Positions 7,206 to 15,377 of a DNA stretch of 32,748 nt are shown here, in pieces. Source of the stretch: an uncultured Campylobacter sp. (GTDB taxonomy: Bacteria > Campylobacterota > Campylobacteria > Campylobacterales > Campylobacteraceae); NCBI RefSeq assembly GCF_938031315.1, contig NZ_CALHHT010000094.1, forward strand, positions 1-32,748. Reading direction: 5' to 3'. Each line of letters opens with the position of its first letter. Within the stretch, counting starts at the first letter, position 1. The translations under genes and the position numbers were made by a program. A model generated the notes under the pieces. That model was not told the origin of the DNA. It ran no database searches and saw only the letters and a program-made list of their open reading frames with translations.

Positions 7206-8331
7206 AGCTTTAGCATTCGCGCTTTGCGCCATGAGCCTAGCCGCACAAGATCTATCCGAGCTATACGCAAAGGCTAGCGAATACGAGGCTAAGGGCGATT
7301 ACAAAAACGCGATGATCTATTACAAAAAGATCGCCGCGGCAAGTCTAGCGGAAAGCGGCGAAAAGTCGCGCCGAAAAGTCACAGAAAATTCTACCTCGTC
7401 CGCAGAAAACCGCGCTCCGCACGATGATGCCGCCGTTTTACACTCTGCGGTGCCGCAAAATTCTTTAGCACAAAATTCCGCCATGGCGGAATCCAGCGCG
7501 CTAAATTCCGCTGCATCAAATTTCGCAGACGCAGGCTCGGCTGCGTCAGGCTCCGCGTCAAATTTAGCATCTAATTCCGCCTCGATCTCGCAAAATTCCA
7601 CTGCGTCAAATTCTGCGCCGCAAGACGAGCAAAATGGCCGAAATTTTGGATTTTTGGGGCTTAAATACTACGAGCCGATCTATATGCTTTTCACCCACGA
7701 TTTTAGCAAGAAGCCCAATCGCAAGGCGAATGAGCTGCATTTTGAGTTTAGCTTCGAGCGCCCGATTACCTACGACGCGCTGGGGTTTGGAGAGAAAATT
7801 TCATTCGCCTACGCGCAAAATTCCTGGTGGCAGATCACGCAGGATAGCGCCCCTTTCCGCGAAAGCAACTATCGCCCCGAGCTCTACGTTAGCGCGCCGG
7901 TGCCGTTTGCGGACGAGCTAAAGATCGGCGCTATGCATGAATCAAACGGCAAGGGCGGCGAGGAATCGCGCTCGTGGAATAGGCTCTACGCGCAAAGCAC
8001 CTGGAGCGCGGACGGATTTTCTATCACCCCCAGAGCGTGGTATGCCTTTTGGCTGGACCGCACGAACGAGGACATCGCGGATTATATGGGCTACGGCGAT
8101 CTGCGCGCGTCATACACCTTCGGCAAGCAGCGACTTAGCGCTCTGTGGCGAAACAACCTTCATTTTGACGGCAGTAACCGCGGCGCGATCGAGCTGAACT
8201 ACAGCTTCCCGATCTTTAATAGCGGATTTTACGGCTATCTGCGCTACTTCAATGGCTACGGCGAAAGCCTCGCGGACTACAAACGCAGCGTCAATAAGAT
8301 CGGCATCGGACTTTCTTTCGTAGAATTTTAA
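7195..8331 (+). CDS. pldA: Outer membrane phospholipase A (OMPLA) with TPR-like and low-complexity N-terminal part
   Basis: The 378-aa protein has a signal peptide (cleavage near Ala17), a TPR-like helical pair (residues 19-46), a Ser/Ala/Asn-rich linker (about 85-142) and a C-terminal beta-barrel. The catalytic triad of OMPLA is visible: H248 and S250 in MHESNGKGG, and N262 in SRSWNRLY. The spacing matches H142, S144 and N156 of the E. coli enzyme. YMGYGDL and NGYGESLADY also match the family. It hydrolyses membrane phospholipids in the outer membrane, normally as a calcium-dependent dimer when the membrane is perturbed. The ATG sits inside the end of mobA. The linker is odd: its DNA is built from the same AAATTCCGC/AAATTT words that fill intergenic regions. 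Confidence 0.95.
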   Translation: MKFKALAFALCAMSLAAQDLSELYAKASEYEAKGDYKNAMIYYKKIAAASLAESGEKSRRKVTENSTSSAENRAPHDDAAVLHSAVPQNSLAQNSAMAESSALNSAASNFADAGSAASGSASNLASNSASISQNSTASNSAPQDEQNGRNFGFLGLKYYEPIYMLFTHDFSKKPNRKANELHFEFSFERPITYDALGFGEKISFAYAQNSWWQITQDSAPFRESNYRPELYVSAPVPFADELKIGAMHESNGKGGEESRSWNRLYAQSTWSADGFSITPRAWYAFWLDRTNEDIADYMGYGDLRASYTFGKQRLSALWRNNLHFDGSNRGAIELNYSFPIFNSGFYGYLRYFNGYGESLADYKRSVNKIGIGLSFVEF

Positions 8332-8708
8332 AAGGCGAGCTTGGATCAAAAAGCCTGAAATTCTGCGGCTAAATTTAGTTTGCGGCGGGTAAATTTGCTA
8401 ATCCTAAGAGACGTCTAGATAGAATTTGCTTTTTAAATTTCATCTGTGAAATTCTATTCTACGGTACGAGCGCAAAATTTATTCGCAGCTATTACTCGGG
8501 CAAAATTTTATCCACACAAAATATAAAATTCGCAGCTCCTTACTCTACGCCACTAAATTTTAAAAAGCAAAATTTAGCGGCGCAAATCACCTTAAATTTT
8601 ACGGGCGAAATTTCGCCTACCGTACCGAATCCCCGCAGGTAGAATTTCTTAGAAATTAATATTCTTTTAGCTAGAATTACGGATTAAATTTCATCAAAGG
8701 ATCAAGAA
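8332..8708. other. 377-bp intergenic region of AAATTT words
   Basis: No coding potential is seen on either strand. It contains a high density of AAATTTA, AAAATTTTA and related words separated by GC-rich spacers. The last 40 bases hold the -10 box and ribosome-binding site of ilvE. The sequence TAGAATTTCTTAG at about 8640 is a second -10-like word. Confidence 0.6.
8672..8677 (+). promoter_or_regulatory. Candidate -10 box (TAGAAT) for ilvE
   Basis: TTTTAGCTAGAATTACGG lies 32 bases before the ATG at 8709, with AAAGGATC as ribosome-binding site between. Confidence 0.45.
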
Positions 8709-9635
8709 ATGGCACAAATTCAAGAGGCCGAGCTCATCTGGAAAGACGGCAAGCTAATCCCTTGGGCAGAGGCCACTACCCACGTTTTGACGCACTCTTT
8801 GCACTACGGAAACGCCGTATTTGAGGGCGTACGCGCTTATAAAACCGACAAAGGCTACGCGATTTTTCGCTTGGACAAGCACACTCGCAGGCTTGAAATT
8901 TCGGCAAAACTCTGCCTAATCAAGCTTCCGTTTGGCTTCGAGCAGCTCCGTAAGGCTCAGATCGACGTCGTCGCAAAAAACCGCTTCGATCAGACCGTCT
9001 ATATCCGCCCGCTTGCGTACTTCGGCTACGGCTCGATGGGCGTTTCGTCTACGAACTGCCCGGTAAACGTCATCGTCGCAGCGTGGCAATGGGGCGCGTA
9101 TATGGGCGAAGAGGCGCTACGCAAAGGGATCAAAGCTAAAATTTCATCGTGGATGAAGCCGGCGCAATTTTCGATGATGGCAAAAGCCAAGGCAAGTGCG
9201 AATTATTTTAACTCGCAGATGGCAAATTTCGAAGCGGTCGATGCGGGATACGATGAGGCGATACTGCTCGATCCTCAAGGCTTCGTCGCGGAGGGGCCGG
9301 GCGAGTGCTTATTTATCGTAAAAGAGGGCGTCATCATCACTCCTCCGAACGATACCAGCTTAGAGAGCATCACTCAAAACTCGGTCATAAAAATCGCGCG
9401 CAGCCTGGGCTACGAAGTCCGCAGAGAGCGCATCGCTCGCGATCAGCTCTATGCCGCAGACGAGGCGTTTTTTACCGGCACCGCCGCGGAGGTCACACCG
9501 ATTAGCAACATCGACGGCAGGATCATCGGCAAGGGCGAAATGGGCGAGATCACGAGCCGCTTGCAAAAAGCGTATTTCGCGGTAGTCACGGGCAAAGACC
9601 CGAAATTTGAGCACTGGCTCACCTACGTTAAATAA
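8709..9635 (+). CDS. ilvE: Branched-chain amino acid aminotransferase IlvE
   Basis: This 308-aa class IV PLP-dependent transaminase interconverts leucine, isoleucine and valine with their 2-keto acids using glutamate/2-oxoglutarate. Visible landmarks are HYGNAVFEGVRAY near the N-terminus, YIRPLAYFGYGSMGV, the PLP lysine K161 in AKASANYFNSQ, and the cofactor-phosphate loop GPGECLFIVKEG, followed by FFTGTAAEVTPI. Length and motifs are those of the usual enzyme. ATG at 8709 follows AAAGGATC. The SPFH gene begins 8 bp after its stop, so the two are very likely co-transcribed. The same pairing occurs in C. jejuni, from memory. Confidence 0.96.
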   Translation: MAQIQEAELIWKDGKLIPWAEATTHVLTHSLHYGNAVFEGVRAYKTDKGYAIFRLDKHTRRLEISAKLCLIKLPFGFEQLRKAQIDVVAKNRFDQTVYIRPLAYFGYGSMGVSSTNCPVNVIVAAWQWGAYMGEEALRKGIKAKISSWMKPAQFSMMAKAKASANYFNSQMANFEAVDAGYDEAILLDPQGFVAEGPGECLFIVKEGVIITPPNDTSLESITQNSVIKIARSLGYEVRRERIARDQLYAADEAFFTGTAAEVTPISNIDGRIIGKGEMGEITSRLQKAYFAVVTGKDPKFEHWLTYVK

Positions 9636-9643
9636 GGACGCGC

Positions 9644-10723
9644 ATGCCAGCGGATTTGAATGATTATTTTAATAAGAAAAACAGCGACAAAAAAGGCGGG
9701 AATTTAAATTTTAAAATTCCTAATTTAGGGGGGATGGGCAAGTTTAGCGGCGTGCTTTACGTGATAATCGCGCTAATCGCGCTACTCGTGATCGCCAAGC
9801 CCTTCGTCACGATCCAATCGGGCGAGGTGGGGATCAAGTCAAATTTAGGCAAATACGATCCGACGCCTCTTGGCGCGGGACTTCACTTTTTCGTGCCGTT
9901 CATACAGGACGTATTCGTCGTAGATACTCGCACGCGTATCATCAACTACACCAGCAGCGAAGATATGAGCGCGGGTATCGCTACTAAAAGCGGCACCGCG
10001 GGCGGTATCATCAGCAAAAACTCGCTCTCGGTGCTAGACTCGCGAAATTTGCCCGTCAGCATCGACATCACCGTGCAATACAGGCTCAATGAAGCCACGG
10101 CGCCCAACACGATCGCCGAGTGGGGCTTTTTGTGGGAGGATAAGATCATCGATCCGCGCGTAAAGGACGTCGTGCGTAGCGTCATCGGCAACTATGCCGC
10201 CGAAGAGCTGCCTACCAAACGCGACGAGATCGCCAAAGCGATCGACGACGGCATCCGCAAAAATATCGAAGCACTGCCGAATTCGCCCGTAGATCTGCTA
10301 GCCGTGCAGCTTCGCGAGATCATCCTGCCGGCGAAGGTAAAGGAGCAGATCGAGAGCGTACAGATCGCCAAACAGGAGGCTGAGCGCACCAAATACGAAG
10401 TCGAGCGCGCAAACCAAGAGGCGCTTAAAAAGGCTGCTCTTGCCAAAGGTAACGCAGACGCCGTCAAAATTGAGGCTCAAGGTCGCGCCGATGCCGCCAA
10501 GATCGAAGCCGACGCGCAAGCCTACGCTAACAAAGAGATCGCAAAGAGCTTGGACGCAAATCTTTTAAGCCTCAAGCAGATCGAGACGCAGGCTAAATTT
10601 AACGAGGCGTTGCGCGAAAACGGCGACGCAAAAATTTTCCTAACGCCGGGCGGCGCGGTGCCTAATATCTGGGTCGATACGAAAGATAAGGCGAAGCAAA
10701 GCGCCATCGAGCGGGAAAATTAA
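9644..10723 (+). CDS. SPFH/prohibitin (HflC-like) membrane protein
   Basis: The 359-aa protein has a soluble glycine/asparagine-rich N-terminus, one transmembrane helix (about residues 37-54, VLYVIIALIALLVIAKPF), an SPFH/band-7 domain (VTIQSGEVGIKSNLGKY... through SVIGNYAAEELPTKRDEI and REIILPAKVKEQI), a long alanine/glutamate coiled coil (about 232-300, IAKQEAERTKYEVERANQEALKKAALAKGNA), and a short tail containing FLTPGGAVPNIWVD. Such proteins form ring- or cage-like scaffolds in membranes and often associate with FtsH-type proteases. A specific HflK/HflC assignment is not safe because only one gene is present here. It is adjacent to ilvE, probably for transcriptional reasons only. Confidence 0.92.
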   Translation: MPADLNDYFNKKNSDKKGGNLNFKIPNLGGMGKFSGVLYVIIALIALLVIAKPFVTIQSGEVGIKSNLGKYDPTPLGAGLHFFVPFIQDVFVVDTRTRIINYTSSEDMSAGIATKSGTAGGIISKNSLSVLDSRNLPVSIDITVQYRLNEATAPNTIAEWGFLWEDKIIDPRVKDVVRSVIGNYAAEELPTKRDEIAKAIDDGIRKNIEALPNSPVDLLAVQLREIILPAKVKEQIESVQIAKQEAERTKYEVERANQEALKKAALAKGNADAVKIEAQGRADAAKIEADAQAYANKEIAKSLDANLLSLKQIETQAKFNEALRENGDAKIFLTPGGAVPNIWVDTKDKAKQSAIEREN

Positions 10724-11029
10724 AATTTCAGGAGGCTGTGCGCTCCGATTTCGCGAACTAAATTTAATAGCGAGATTTAAAGCAAGCCCGCTCCGGGCGC
10801 ATAAACTTAACTCGCGATTTCGCAAGTTAATATTAGCGACGAGTGCGATTGCTCGCGATTAGCAAAACTCACACTCGTCGCAGCTTAAGCCTAGCGGTCG
10901 CTTAAAATTTAGCCGCCAGGTTTACTCTTTAAATTTACGAGGCGCGCCGCTTCGTAAATTTTATAACTAAATTCCGTATGCGGCGGCTAAATTTAAGGCG
11001 TGCGCGACTTCGCAAGCTAAGGATCAAAG
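10724..11029. other. 306-bp intergenic region with two hairpins
   Basis: No gene is seen. Just after the SPFH gene are two inverted repeats (10807-10830 and 10836-10881). The rest is AAATTTA-rich DNA. A repeated word, TTCGCAAG(T/C)TAA, occurs at about 10819 and again just before hisIE. Confidence 0.5.
10807..10881. repeat. Two consecutive inverted repeats downstream of the SPFH gene
   Basis: TTAACTCGCGA (10807-10817) pairs with TCGCAAGTTAA (10820-10830) with one mismatch; with the closest A-T pair open the loop is about four bases. GCGACGAGTG (10836-10845) then pairs perfectly with CACTCGTCGC (10872-10881) across a 26-base spacer. Neither is followed by a T-run. They could mark transcript end processing or termination, but this is not established. 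Confidence 0.4.
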
Positions 11030-11890
11030 ATGAAGGTAGATTGGCAAAAACTTGGCGGGCTGCTCCCCGCGATCGTGCAGGACGCGGGTGACGGCGCGGT
11101 TTTAATGCTCGCGTATATGAACGAAGAGGCGTTAAATTTAACGCTGAGTACCGGCTACGCGCACTACTTCTCGCGCAGCAAGGGGCGCATCTGGAAAAAG
11201 GGCGAGAGCAGCGGTCACGTTCAGCTCGTAAAATCCGCGTTTTTGGACTGCGACAACGATACGCTGCTGCTTAGAGTCGAGCAATGCGGCGGATCCGCCT
11301 GCCACACGGGCGCGCGAAGCTGTTTTTTCAAAGAGATTTCGCTGCAAAAATGTGGCGAAAATGTGGAAAACTTGAGCGCTTGCGATGCAAAAAATTCAAC
11401 AATGCAAAATTTCACGGCGGCAAATTCCGCCGCAGAGCGCAGCACTCAAAATTTAGACGCCGTCTCGCAAAATTTTACACCCAAAAACTCCGCAGAAAAA
11501 AGCCCGTACGGCATTTTGGACGAAATTTATCACGTTTGCTTGGATCGCAAGCTAAACGGCGAGTCCGAGCTCTCCTATGTCGCCTCGCTCTACGCGAAGG
11601 GCGAAAACGCCTATCTCAAAAAGATCGCCGAGGAGGCGTGCGAGTTCGCGCTGGCGTGCAAGGACCTCTCGCGCAGCGGGCTTTACGCAGACGTCGCGCG
11701 CGAGGGCTTCGGCGAGCACAGAGCGGGCGAGCCGCGATACGACGTGATTTACGAGGGAGCGGATCTTTTATTTCACCTTCTGCTCGCGCTTGCGGCGCAC
11801 AATATCCACCCGGACGCCCTGCTTGACGAGCTAGCGCGCAGGCAAGGATTAAGTGGCATCGAAGAAAAGCGCAGCCGAGAAAAAAGCTAA
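11030..11890 (+). CDS. hisIE: Bifunctional phosphoribosyl-AMP cyclohydrolase / phosphoribosyl-ATP pyrophosphatase HisIE
   Basis: The 286-aa fusion catalyses steps 2 and 3 of histidine synthesis. The HisI part (1-105) shows AYMNEEAL, YFSRSKGRIWKKGESSGH, the metal aspartates in DCDND (73-77) and metal cysteines C91 and C98 in CGGSACHTGARSC. The HisE part (about 158-275) shows the LSYVASLYAKG stretch, the metal-binding helix KKIAEEACEFALACKD and YEGADLLFHLL. Between them is a roughly 50-residue Asn/Ser/Ala/Thr-rich linker (107-157) whose DNA carries repeated CAAAATTT words. HisE also has an extra segment of about 20 residues (213-235). ATG 11030 follows AAGGATC. Other his genes are not in the window. 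Confidence 0.95.
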   Translation: MKVDWQKLGGLLPAIVQDAGDGAVLMLAYMNEEALNLTLSTGYAHYFSRSKGRIWKKGESSGHVQLVKSAFLDCDNDTLLLRVEQCGGSACHTGARSCFFKEISLQKCGENVENLSACDAKNSTMQNFTAANSAAERSTQNLDAVSQNFTPKNSAEKSPYGILDEIYHVCLDRKLNGESELSYVASLYAKGENAYLKKIAEEACEFALACKDLSRSGLYADVAREGFGEHRAGEPRYDVIYEGADLLFHLLLALAAHNIHPDALLDELARRQGLSGIEEKRSREKS

Positions 11891-11997
11891 TTCTGCCTTG
11901 CGGCGACCGCGAGTTTATTTAGAGCAAAGCACGCCTGAAGCGAGCCGTAAAGCTTGGGGGCGATTTTACGCTGTAAACGCAAATTTAAGGGTCGATA

Positions 11998-12978
11998 ATG
12001 AACGAAATTTTAGAGCGAATTTACGAAATAGAAAACCTCGCCGAACTAGAAATTTTTCTGCGCGCCCAGGATCAAATTTTAATTCGCGAGCGGCTGCTAG
12101 GCGAATTTGACCGCTACGCCTTTTATAAAAACGCTAGCGAGTGGAACAGGGCCGTTAAAATTTGCGAATGCCTAGCGATCGTAGGCTGGGGCGAGCGCGA
12201 GAGCTTAGAGGCGCTGCGCGGGAAATTTTACAACGGCTATGCGATGACCTATTTTTTAAATGCGCACGGCGAGCCGCGCTTTGTAGAAGCTATGTGGTCG
12301 AAACGCAAAACGGGGCTTACGATGCAAGACGACGATACGTTTTTTCACGAAAGTCCGGATACGGCGGGTAAAACGCTCGCGCGCCCCGTAAAAGAGGAAA
12401 TTTTGGACCTCAAGCTAAACAGCCAGCACAACTGGATAGCCAAAAATCCGATCCGCATCACGCGCGCTATCAGCAACTGCTACGAAAACTCGCGCGCCGT
12501 GATAGAAAGCCTCTTTGCGGATCTACAACCGGCGCTTAACGCCAAAATGCGCCCTAAAATTTACGGCTCGATAATCAACTACATAAAATTGGAATGCGCG
12601 TTTAGCTTTGATGACGAGCACTGCCGAACCAACTACATCATCGCGTCCGATAAGCCGCGCCTAAGCTCGCAGCGCGCTTGGGAGCTGATACGCGAAATGA
12701 TGAGCGAGGAGCAGAGGCGCGCGGGCGGTTACTTTTTGCGAAATAGATTTGAGTATTCGCCGTTTAGAAAAGACACGGGCAAAACGGACGCGTTGATACA
12801 TTTCGAGCCCGAATTTGGCGAGCTAGCGCCCATGGAGCAAAAGCGAAAGATGGGCGAGTATTTTTTGACGGCGCTAAAGCAGATCGCGCAAAAGCAAAGC
12901 AAGCTTGAGTATGATTTCGCCGCGATGATAGAGGATTTTGGTAAAATTTTAGACGAGTGGACGGCGGCTGAAATTTAG
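11998..12978 (+). CDS. Unrecognised 326-aa soluble protein in the accessory patch
   Basis: A cytoplasmic-looking protein with no signal peptide and no membrane segment. It is rich in helices and aromatic residues (YNGYAMTYFLNAHGEPRFVEAMW, HNWIAKNPIRITRAISNCYENSR, IINYIKLECAFSFDDEHCRTNY). I do not recognise a domain. The start at 11998 follows AAGGGTCG; it begins 107 bp after hisIE in the same direction. It sits immediately before an RhsIA-type immunity gene, a frameshifted gene and a SUKH-like gene, so an immunity-type or other accessory role is possible by context alone. It has no repeats that I can see and no broken frame. Confidence 0.7.
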   Translation: MNEILERIYEIENLAELEIFLRAQDQILIRERLLGEFDRYAFYKNASEWNRAVKICECLAIVGWGERESLEALRGKFYNGYAMTYFLNAHGEPRFVEAMWSKRKTGLTMQDDDTFFHESPDTAGKTLARPVKEEILDLKLNSQHNWIAKNPIRITRAISNCYENSRAVIESLFADLQPALNAKMRPKIYGSIINYIKLECAFSFDDEHCRTNYIIASDKPRLSSQRAWELIREMMSEEQRRAGGYFLRNRFEYSPFRKDTGKTDALIHFEPEFGELAPMEQKRKMGEYFLTALKQIAQKQSKLEYDFAAMIEDFGKILDEWTAAEI

Positions 12979-13100
12979 CGCTCGTCGGCGCGGCGCTTTA
13001 AAACACATCAGCGGCGAGCAAATCCGCGCCGTAAATTTAAGTGCTTGCGTAAATCATAAAATTTCACTAAAATTTTAAAATCAAATTTAAAGGATAGATG

Positions 13101-13991
13101 ATGAGGCAGATCACGATGCAGGAGGCTTTGGACGCGGTTAGCGAGCGCTACTGCAAAGGCCATCACTACGAAAACGTAGCACTCACCGATGAGATGGTGC
13201 GCCGCATCTGCGAGGTAAAAAGCCTCGTAAATATGGGCTTTATAGCCACGGCGATTACGGACGCGGCACTAGAGCATCTAGCCACGCTGCCAAAGCTCGC
13301 GTATCTGTTTTTGCAAGATAGCGATAAGATAAGCGGCGAGGGCTTTAGATACTTTGCAGCACACGCCAAGCTCGAACACATCGGTATCGAAAACGTCAGC
13401 ATCACAGACGAGGGGCTGAAAGCGATCGTGCAAATCCCGAAGCTAAAATCGCTGCGTCTGGTCAATTCGCGCGTGAGCTTTGCGGGGCTGCTAGCCGCGG
13501 CAGATACGAAAATCCAGTTTTATCTAGACGGCGGGCAGTTTAGCAAGGAACAGATCGCAGAGTTTGAGCAGGCGCAAAGAGACGCTGCAAAGAGCAAAAA
13601 GAAGCTTGATCCCCAGGACGCTGCGGCGGCGCAGAGTGCGCTTTTAGAATTTTTCGCGGCGATGAGCGAATGGGAGAAATTTGCCACATCGCGAATCGAT
13701 GACGCGGATGACGGCGAGGTGCAGCGCAGATGCGACGAGCTATTTGCGCGCTACTGTACGCCCGTTAGGCGCAGCGGCTTCCGCCCCGAGGGCATTTCGT
13801 TTTCGATGGCGGAGGGCGGCACCTACGGCGGATATGAGCTAACGGACGCCGAATGCGAGAGCAAAAATAAAATTTACATCTACGCCAAGGACGAACACGG
13901 CTTTGCGCGCCGCTTCCTGCTCGTGCGCAAGGACGGGCGCTGGCTCGTAGATAAGTGCCAAGGCATGGACGGCAAAAACCGCGGGCTGTAA
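13101..13991 (+). CDS. Leucine-rich repeat protein with C-terminal NTF2-fold (RhsIA-type) immunity domain
   Basis: The 296-aa protein combines two parts. Residues about 25-140 hold four or five leucine-rich repeats of the LTDEGLKAI-x2-IPKLKSLRL type. Residues about 172-295 resemble NTF2-fold immunity proteins of the RhsIA family (SALLEFFAAMSEWEKF, LFARYCTPVRR, then IYIYAKDEHGFARRFLLVRKDGRWLVDK). Such immunity proteins neutralise cognate toxin domains of Rhs or contact-dependent systems inside the producing cell. The LRR region may add binding surface. No signal peptide is seen. I chose ATG 13101 because AGGAT is better spaced for it than for the adjacent ATG at 13098. No toxin gene lies next to it. 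Confidence 0.75.
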   Translation: MRQITMQEALDAVSERYCKGHHYENVALTDEMVRRICEVKSLVNMGFIATAITDAALEHLATLPKLAYLFLQDSDKISGEGFRYFAAHAKLEHIGIENVSITDEGLKAIVQIPKLKSLRLVNSRVSFAGLLAAADTKIQFYLDGGQFSKEQIAEFEQAQRDAAKSKKKLDPQDAAAAQSALLEFFAAMSEWEKFATSRIDDADDGEVQRRCDELFARYCTPVRRSGFRPEGISFSMAEGGTYGGYELTDAECESKNKIYIYAKDEHGFARRFLLVRKDGRWLVDKCQGMDGKNRGL

Positions 13992-14040
13992 ATTTGAGCG
14001 CGAAATGAGATTTAAATTTCATTCTCGGCGCGACTGCAGA

Positions 14041-14122
14041 GATAAATTTTAGCCTGCCGCGGGCACTGTGATAAATTTAGCCTGCCGAGAGTACGGCGAT
14101 AAAATTTCATCGGCGCTGTGAA
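14041..14122. repeat. Three imperfect tandem copies of about 28 bp
   Basis: GATAAATTTTAGCCTGCCG (14041), GATAAATTTAGCCTGCCG (14070) and GATAAAATTTCATCGGCG (14098) begin successive units of 25-29 bp. They lie between the LRR/NTF2 gene and the frameshifted gene. The first two are clearly related; the third is weaker. Confidence 0.5.
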
Positions 14123-14187
14123 ACAAAAACAAAGAGAGGGCAAATGAGCGGTAAAATTCTGCGCACGGCGATTAAAGAAAGGCGCGA

Positions 14188-14716
14188 ATGAAGAGGCAAA
14201 TTTTCTCCGAGCTGGGCGGCTTCGCGATAAAGGGTCCTCGCGCTGCTCGCGCGCTATCTGGATGAGCACGGGCTTGCGAACGGGGACGTTCTTGCTTATT
14301 TTACGCAGACCGAGCACGGGGGCGCGGTTACAGAAGAGGGTATCGCAGTGCCGATATCGGGCGTCCGCAGCGATTATTACAATTTTGCGGTTACCGTGGG
14401 CGAGGCGAGCGAGGAGATATTCGCACAAGACGAAGCGAAAATCATCTCTCGCGGCTGGGTTTTTCACTCCTCGGGCACGCTAAAGATCGCAGGCATCGGC
14501 TATTTTAAAGATATGAGCTGCATTAGCGAGCAAAACAGCCTGAACTTTCACCTAGAGCGCGGTCGGTACCGCTTGGAAATTTTAGGCGGATACCGAGGCG
14601 CAAATTTTAGCGGCGCGCCCGCCTCCCGCGATGATACGCCCGTTTTTCATCTACGGCTTACGCCTTCTGCTGAGCCTAAATTTAGCGGCGATTTGGAAAC
14701 GTCATTTTATTTTTAG
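14188..14716 (+). pseudogene. Frameshifted accessory gene (about 175 aa if restored), immunity-like by context
   Basis: ATG 14188 opens MKRQIFSELGGFAIKG and soon reaches a TGA. From 14234 the next frame is open to TAG 14716 and begins VLALLARYLDEHGLANGDVL. Removing one G from GGG at 14232-14234 joins them into one smooth protein. It continues with LAYFTQTEHGGAVTEEGIAVPI, VRSDYYNFAV and ends PKFSGDLETSFYF. No signal peptide or membrane helix is seen. I do not recognise a named family with certainty. Lying between an NTF2-type immunity gene and a SUKH-like gene suggests the same class. A sequencing error or real decay would look the same here. Confidence 0.65.
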
Positions 14717-14819
14717 CCGAATTGATAAAATTTCGCGCAAAATTTCTCTTTTTATACGCGGCGGGTAGGCAAAATTTTATAAATTTATCCGCATTTAACC
14801 GCTGCGCCGAGTAAAATGC

Positions 14820-14825
14820 TATAAT
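14820..14825 (+). promoter_or_regulatory. Candidate -10 box (TATAAT) for the SUKH-like gene
   Basis: A perfect TATAAT lies 25 bases before ATG 14850, with GGGAGG (14840-14845) as a strong ribosome-binding site. This suggests the SUKH-like gene is transcribed independently of the broken gene upstream. Confidence 0.55.
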
Positions 14826-14849
14826 CGGCGCCAAATTACGGGAGGCGAG

Positions 14850-15377
14850 ATGATTTTTGACGAGCTTATGGGCGTGCTCGCGCAAAACGGCTGGCAGATA
14901 CGGCGCAGGAATGAAATTTGCCCGCCGCGGAGCGAATTTTTAGGCGGCAGATTTAAAAATTTAAGCGAAGATTTTTACCGCTTCGTTTGCTCTTTTGAGA
15001 CTTTGTATAACGCCGCGGACGCCGTTTGGTTCGTGTCCGCTAGGGATTATGCATCGCCAAGCGCGGATGAGGCGGAATTTTGCTACAAAGATTTTGAAAA
15101 AGACAGCCTGGAGTGCGCGGCTAACGATGCGCAAAGAGCCGCCGTGAGCGCGTTTTGGAGCGGGTGCTTGCCGTTTTTGTTTTCAGTCAGAGGCGAGCGC
15201 TGCTTCGCGGGTATCCTCACGCAGGGCGCGGACGCGGGCAGGATCATATTCGGCGCGGAACCGATCTATGAGGACGCCCTACTCATCGCGCAAAGCTTCG
15301 AGGAGTTTATCGCCCTATTCCTTGCCACACTCACGGACAAAAACGCCGCGAAATATCCGCTTTCTTGCTTTGTGTAG
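14850..15377 (+). CDS. SMI1/KNR4 (SUKH)-like protein, probable immunity protein
   Basis: The 175-aa acidic, soluble protein has segments typical of the SUKH superfamily: NLSEDFYRFVCSFETLYNAADAVWFVSARDY near residues 37-65, then FWSGCLPFLFSVRGERCFAGILTQG and IIFGAEPIYEDALLIAQSFEEFIALFL toward the C-terminus. SUKH proteins are among the commonest immunity proteins of polymorphic toxin and contact-dependent inhibition systems, acting in the cytoplasm of the protected cell. Assignment is by eye from the pattern of aromatic residues and the final G-x-EPIYEDAL-x2-A-SFEEF element. A strong promoter and ribosome-binding site precede it. No toxin gene is nearby. Confidence 0.68.
   Translation: MIFDELMGVLAQNGWQIRRRNEICPPRSEFLGGRFKNLSEDFYRFVCSFETLYNAADAVWFVSARDYASPSADEAEFCYKDFEKDSLECAANDAQRAAVSAFWSGCLPFLFSVRGERCFAGILTQGADAGRIIFGAEPIYEDALLIAQSFEEFIALFLATLTDKNAAKYPLSCFV

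Noticed and set aside
9644..10723. Calling the SPFH protein HflC or HflK
   Set aside because: Only one SPFH gene is present and no partner gene adjoins it; a general SPFH/prohibitin label is all the sequence supports.
11284..11826. 180-aa plus-strand frame inside hisIE
   Set aside because: It is an alternative-frame shadow, very arginine-rich, starting inside the HisI catalytic region.
11853..12110. 85-aa plus-strand frame bridging hisIE and the next gene
   Set aside because: It overlaps both real genes out of frame and has arginine-rich composition.
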